A stretch of 64,000 nucleotides of DNA from Opitutaceae bacterium (GTDB taxonomy: Bacteria > Verrucomicrobiota > Verrucomicrobiia > Opitutales > Opitutaceae): contig JAEUHC010000017.1 of assembly GCA_016794785.1 (NCBI GenBank), positions 1 through 64,000 of the forward strand, written 5' to 3'. Positions 63,501 through 64,000 of this stretch are shown here, piece by piece. The notes under the pieces are model-generated. The model saw only the letters and a program-made list of their open reading frames with translations, did not search any database and was not told where the DNA came from. Positions within the stretch are counted from its first letter, which is position 1. Each line of letters starts with the position of its first letter. The position numbers were made by a program, and so were the translations under genes.

Positions 63501-64000
63501 GAAGACGGCGGACTTTTCCGCGATGACGGCGTCGCGCACATCGCCGGTATCGCGGTCGAGGACCAGGATGTCGGGCTGCACCTTGCCGGACACGACGGCT
63601 TCGCCGAGGCCCCAGGCGGCTTCGAGCAGCATTTCACGGCGACGGCCGTTGCGCGGATTGGCCGTGAAGAGGACGCCGGCCGCGTCGGCAGGAACGAGGC
63701 GTTGCACGACGAGCGCCAGGGAAACGGATTCGGCGGCGACCGCGTGGCCGGCGAGGTAGCCGGTGACGCGTTCGGAGTGGGAGGCCTGCCAGCAACGGCA
63801 CACGGCGTCCTGCAAAGCGGCTTGGCCGCGCACCCCGAGGATCGTCTCGTATTGGCCGGCCATGGACATGGCGGAACCGTCCTCTGCGGTGGCGGAGGAG
63901 CGGACGGCGACCGTCACGTCGCCAAGCGCGTGGTAGGCGGCGAGCAGCGCTTCGAGGATTTCCGCCGGGATCGCGTCGCGACCGGCGTCGCGCCACGCTT
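60540..64000 (-). CDS. PEP-synthase/rifampin-phosphotransferase-like enzyme fused to a DUF106/EMC3-like membrane module; N-terminus beyond the window
   Basis: About 1150 residues are visible. The N-terminal PPDK/ATP-grasp domain shows VAVRSSATAEDGSAMSMAGQ, VQRLVPADAAGVLFTANPR, EAAWGLGEAVVSGKVQPD and ILQSRPIT. A helical central domain of about 400 residues follows. The swivelling phosphohistidine domain keeps its catalytic His in GGSLSHGAVVAREMGVPAV. After a Pro-rich linker come a span (FLVAFFLLPPAWL), a span with TLTLVGQRVLNDHARLVAAR, a coiled segment and LASFTPLALLLGPMVVSFMW: the span-coil-span layout of DUF106/EMC3 proteins. An extracytoplasmic domain and a last span (YLAVYLPLMFLLRLVLRL) end the protein. 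Known relatives phosphorylate pyruvate or rifamycins and are soluble, so the membrane fusion is unusual. The DUF106 match is by eye. Confidence 0.82.
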   Translation of the reverse strand, partial: AWRDAGRDAIPAEILEALLAAYHALGDVTVAVRSSATAEDGSAMSMAGQYETILGVRGQAALQDAVCRCWQASHSERVTGYLAGHAVAAESVSLALVVQRLVPADAAGVLFTANPRNGRRREMLLEAAWGLGEAVVSGKVQPDILVLDRDTGDVRDAVIAEKSAVFDSAAGRLRPLTGAARTAPVLTTGDIHALADLGRRIETLYGAPQDIEWALHEGRAFILQSRPITTLAAAAAHEAVLGETRARLLAALDAGRGPWVEHNLGETAPRPTPLTWSVLQRFMSGAGGYGNLLREIGFTPGRDIGHDGLLELIGGRIYLDVARAPGMFGENFPFRYDLEKLRADPAAAGGPPTIPHGSMLALRRASQLVAAVGRRLDSLAVDLDHRLASEIIPAFDAWVAEEQKRDLSTLTPAAWSELWRARERRTMDEFAPQSLLPSMLCVLATDRLRQFLAAHCWTEDSDALLAALSVPSRPDATLRSNAGLREVAEGRLPLERWLADFGHRAPEEFELATPRWSERPATIATLAEHWRGQEDPIAKHAAREHAAQAHLARLTSRLSAADAAALGGHVSLLARFLPYREDGKHHLMLGYGLLRDLALEAGRRLGLGEKVFLLTRAEIEHAFRTGYAPVALIEERRLRRAAEEKLATPPLITRAEAESFGVPPPLDTAAEQWPALPLASGRASGPVRVLSTPDQLPVGERGFVLVCPTTDTGWTPLFASAAAVIVECGGSLSHGAVVAREMGVPAVTLPGATRLFRDGETVTVDGAHGRVARGGADSTTAATPADAPLRREQVPPPPGPGEARSARWRRFGFIGWGGFLVAFFLLPPAWLHDPVIQGLDWLLWPLVASWGKAATVAVVAAVTATLTLVGQRVLNDHARLVAARARSQMLQAEAALLPAASPRRARLAAASAGVQARLTLASFTPLALLLGPMVVSFMWLTERIDPAVWNPVPGSRAEVVALIAGDHVQPVQLDLPEGLRFAGHSSAEQQLPPIRLTLERLLQRWQTAPTDDTLPWDVRAAAKRTRSELLADLQSYLARPLPPQPLAWTVELPAGKSGAFPITLRTADATPAALTLVAGDAAPPAPRAIEPSDSGLVRAFSVDYREARVRGDRIFWAPFASLGWSWDTGWLGVYLAVYLPLMFLLRLVLRLP

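Overview
The window reads as chromosomal DNA from a GC-rich member of the Verrucomicrobiota, most likely an Opitutaceae-like organism. The inference rests on gene content: a PVC-type CxxCH heme protein with HEAT repeats, a co-transcribed DUF1592/DUF1552 pair, a large TonB-dependent receptor with an N-terminal carboxypeptidase-regulatory-like domain, CotH/lamin-tail and DUF5060 secreted proteins, a VQMSPFEV-type mature N-terminus, and a divergent RpoZ followed by a Lys/Ala/Pro-rich mini-histone. No rRNA, tRNA, CRISPR array or prophage was seen, and no stretch over about 300 bases lacks a gene.

Layout. 1-1.15 kb: an IS110-family transposase cut by the left edge, with a 5' non-coding leader and two perfect inverted repeats. 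1.15-7 kb: lactonase-like propeller, thymidine kinase, and two translationally coupled GT-C-like membrane proteins. 7-14.5 kb: a secreted CotH/lamin-tail protein, an MFS transporter, a small secreted protein, 3-methyladenine DNA glycosylase I, a WYL regulator and a VOC protein. 14.6-17.5 kb: the PVC-type heme protein with a classical terminator. 17.5-19.3 kb: a small accessory island (AbiEii-like nucleotidyltransferase with an overlapping small partner, and an AT-richer uracil-DNA-glycosylase-like gene). 19.4-23.5 kb: a divergent adenylosuccinate synthetase, an SDR oxidoreductase, RpoZ, the mini-histone, glutathione peroxidase and a DUF6172-like protein. 23.6-36 kb: the DUF1592/DUF1552 pair, an SGNH hydrolase, a TonB receptor, a TMTC-like membrane/TPR protein and prolyl oligopeptidase.

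36-40.4 kb: a two-gene RND efflux operon (lipoprotein adaptor and permease, no outer-membrane factor nearby). 40.6-43.9 kb: a coupled pair of secreted metallopeptidase-like proteins; the second has lost its zinc site. 44-50.5 kb: an amino-acid and lipid cluster, serA-plsY-hom-lysC-thrC, which covers serine entry and most of the aspartate-to-threonine route but lacks thrB. 50.6-54 kb: a Sel1-like repeat protein. 54-64 kb: a minus-strand operon of at least five genes whose first gene joins an ATP-grasp/phosphohistidine (PEP-synthase or rifampin-phosphotransferase-like) enzyme to a membrane module resembling DUF106/EMC3. It is followed by a VOC protein, a glycosidase-Kelch fusion, a DUF5060 glycosidase-like protein and an exported endonuclease/exonuclease/phosphatase-family protein.

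The intergenic spaces are rich in dispersed palindromic repeats of several families. One family has identical 24-bp arms in two copies, and one element lies in frame inside a coding region. The strongest candidates for undescribed biology are the phosphotransferase-membrane fusion and its operon, the active/inactive protease pair, the accessory nucleotidyltransferase island, and the repeat families. All functional calls come from reading motifs by eye; no database search was run.
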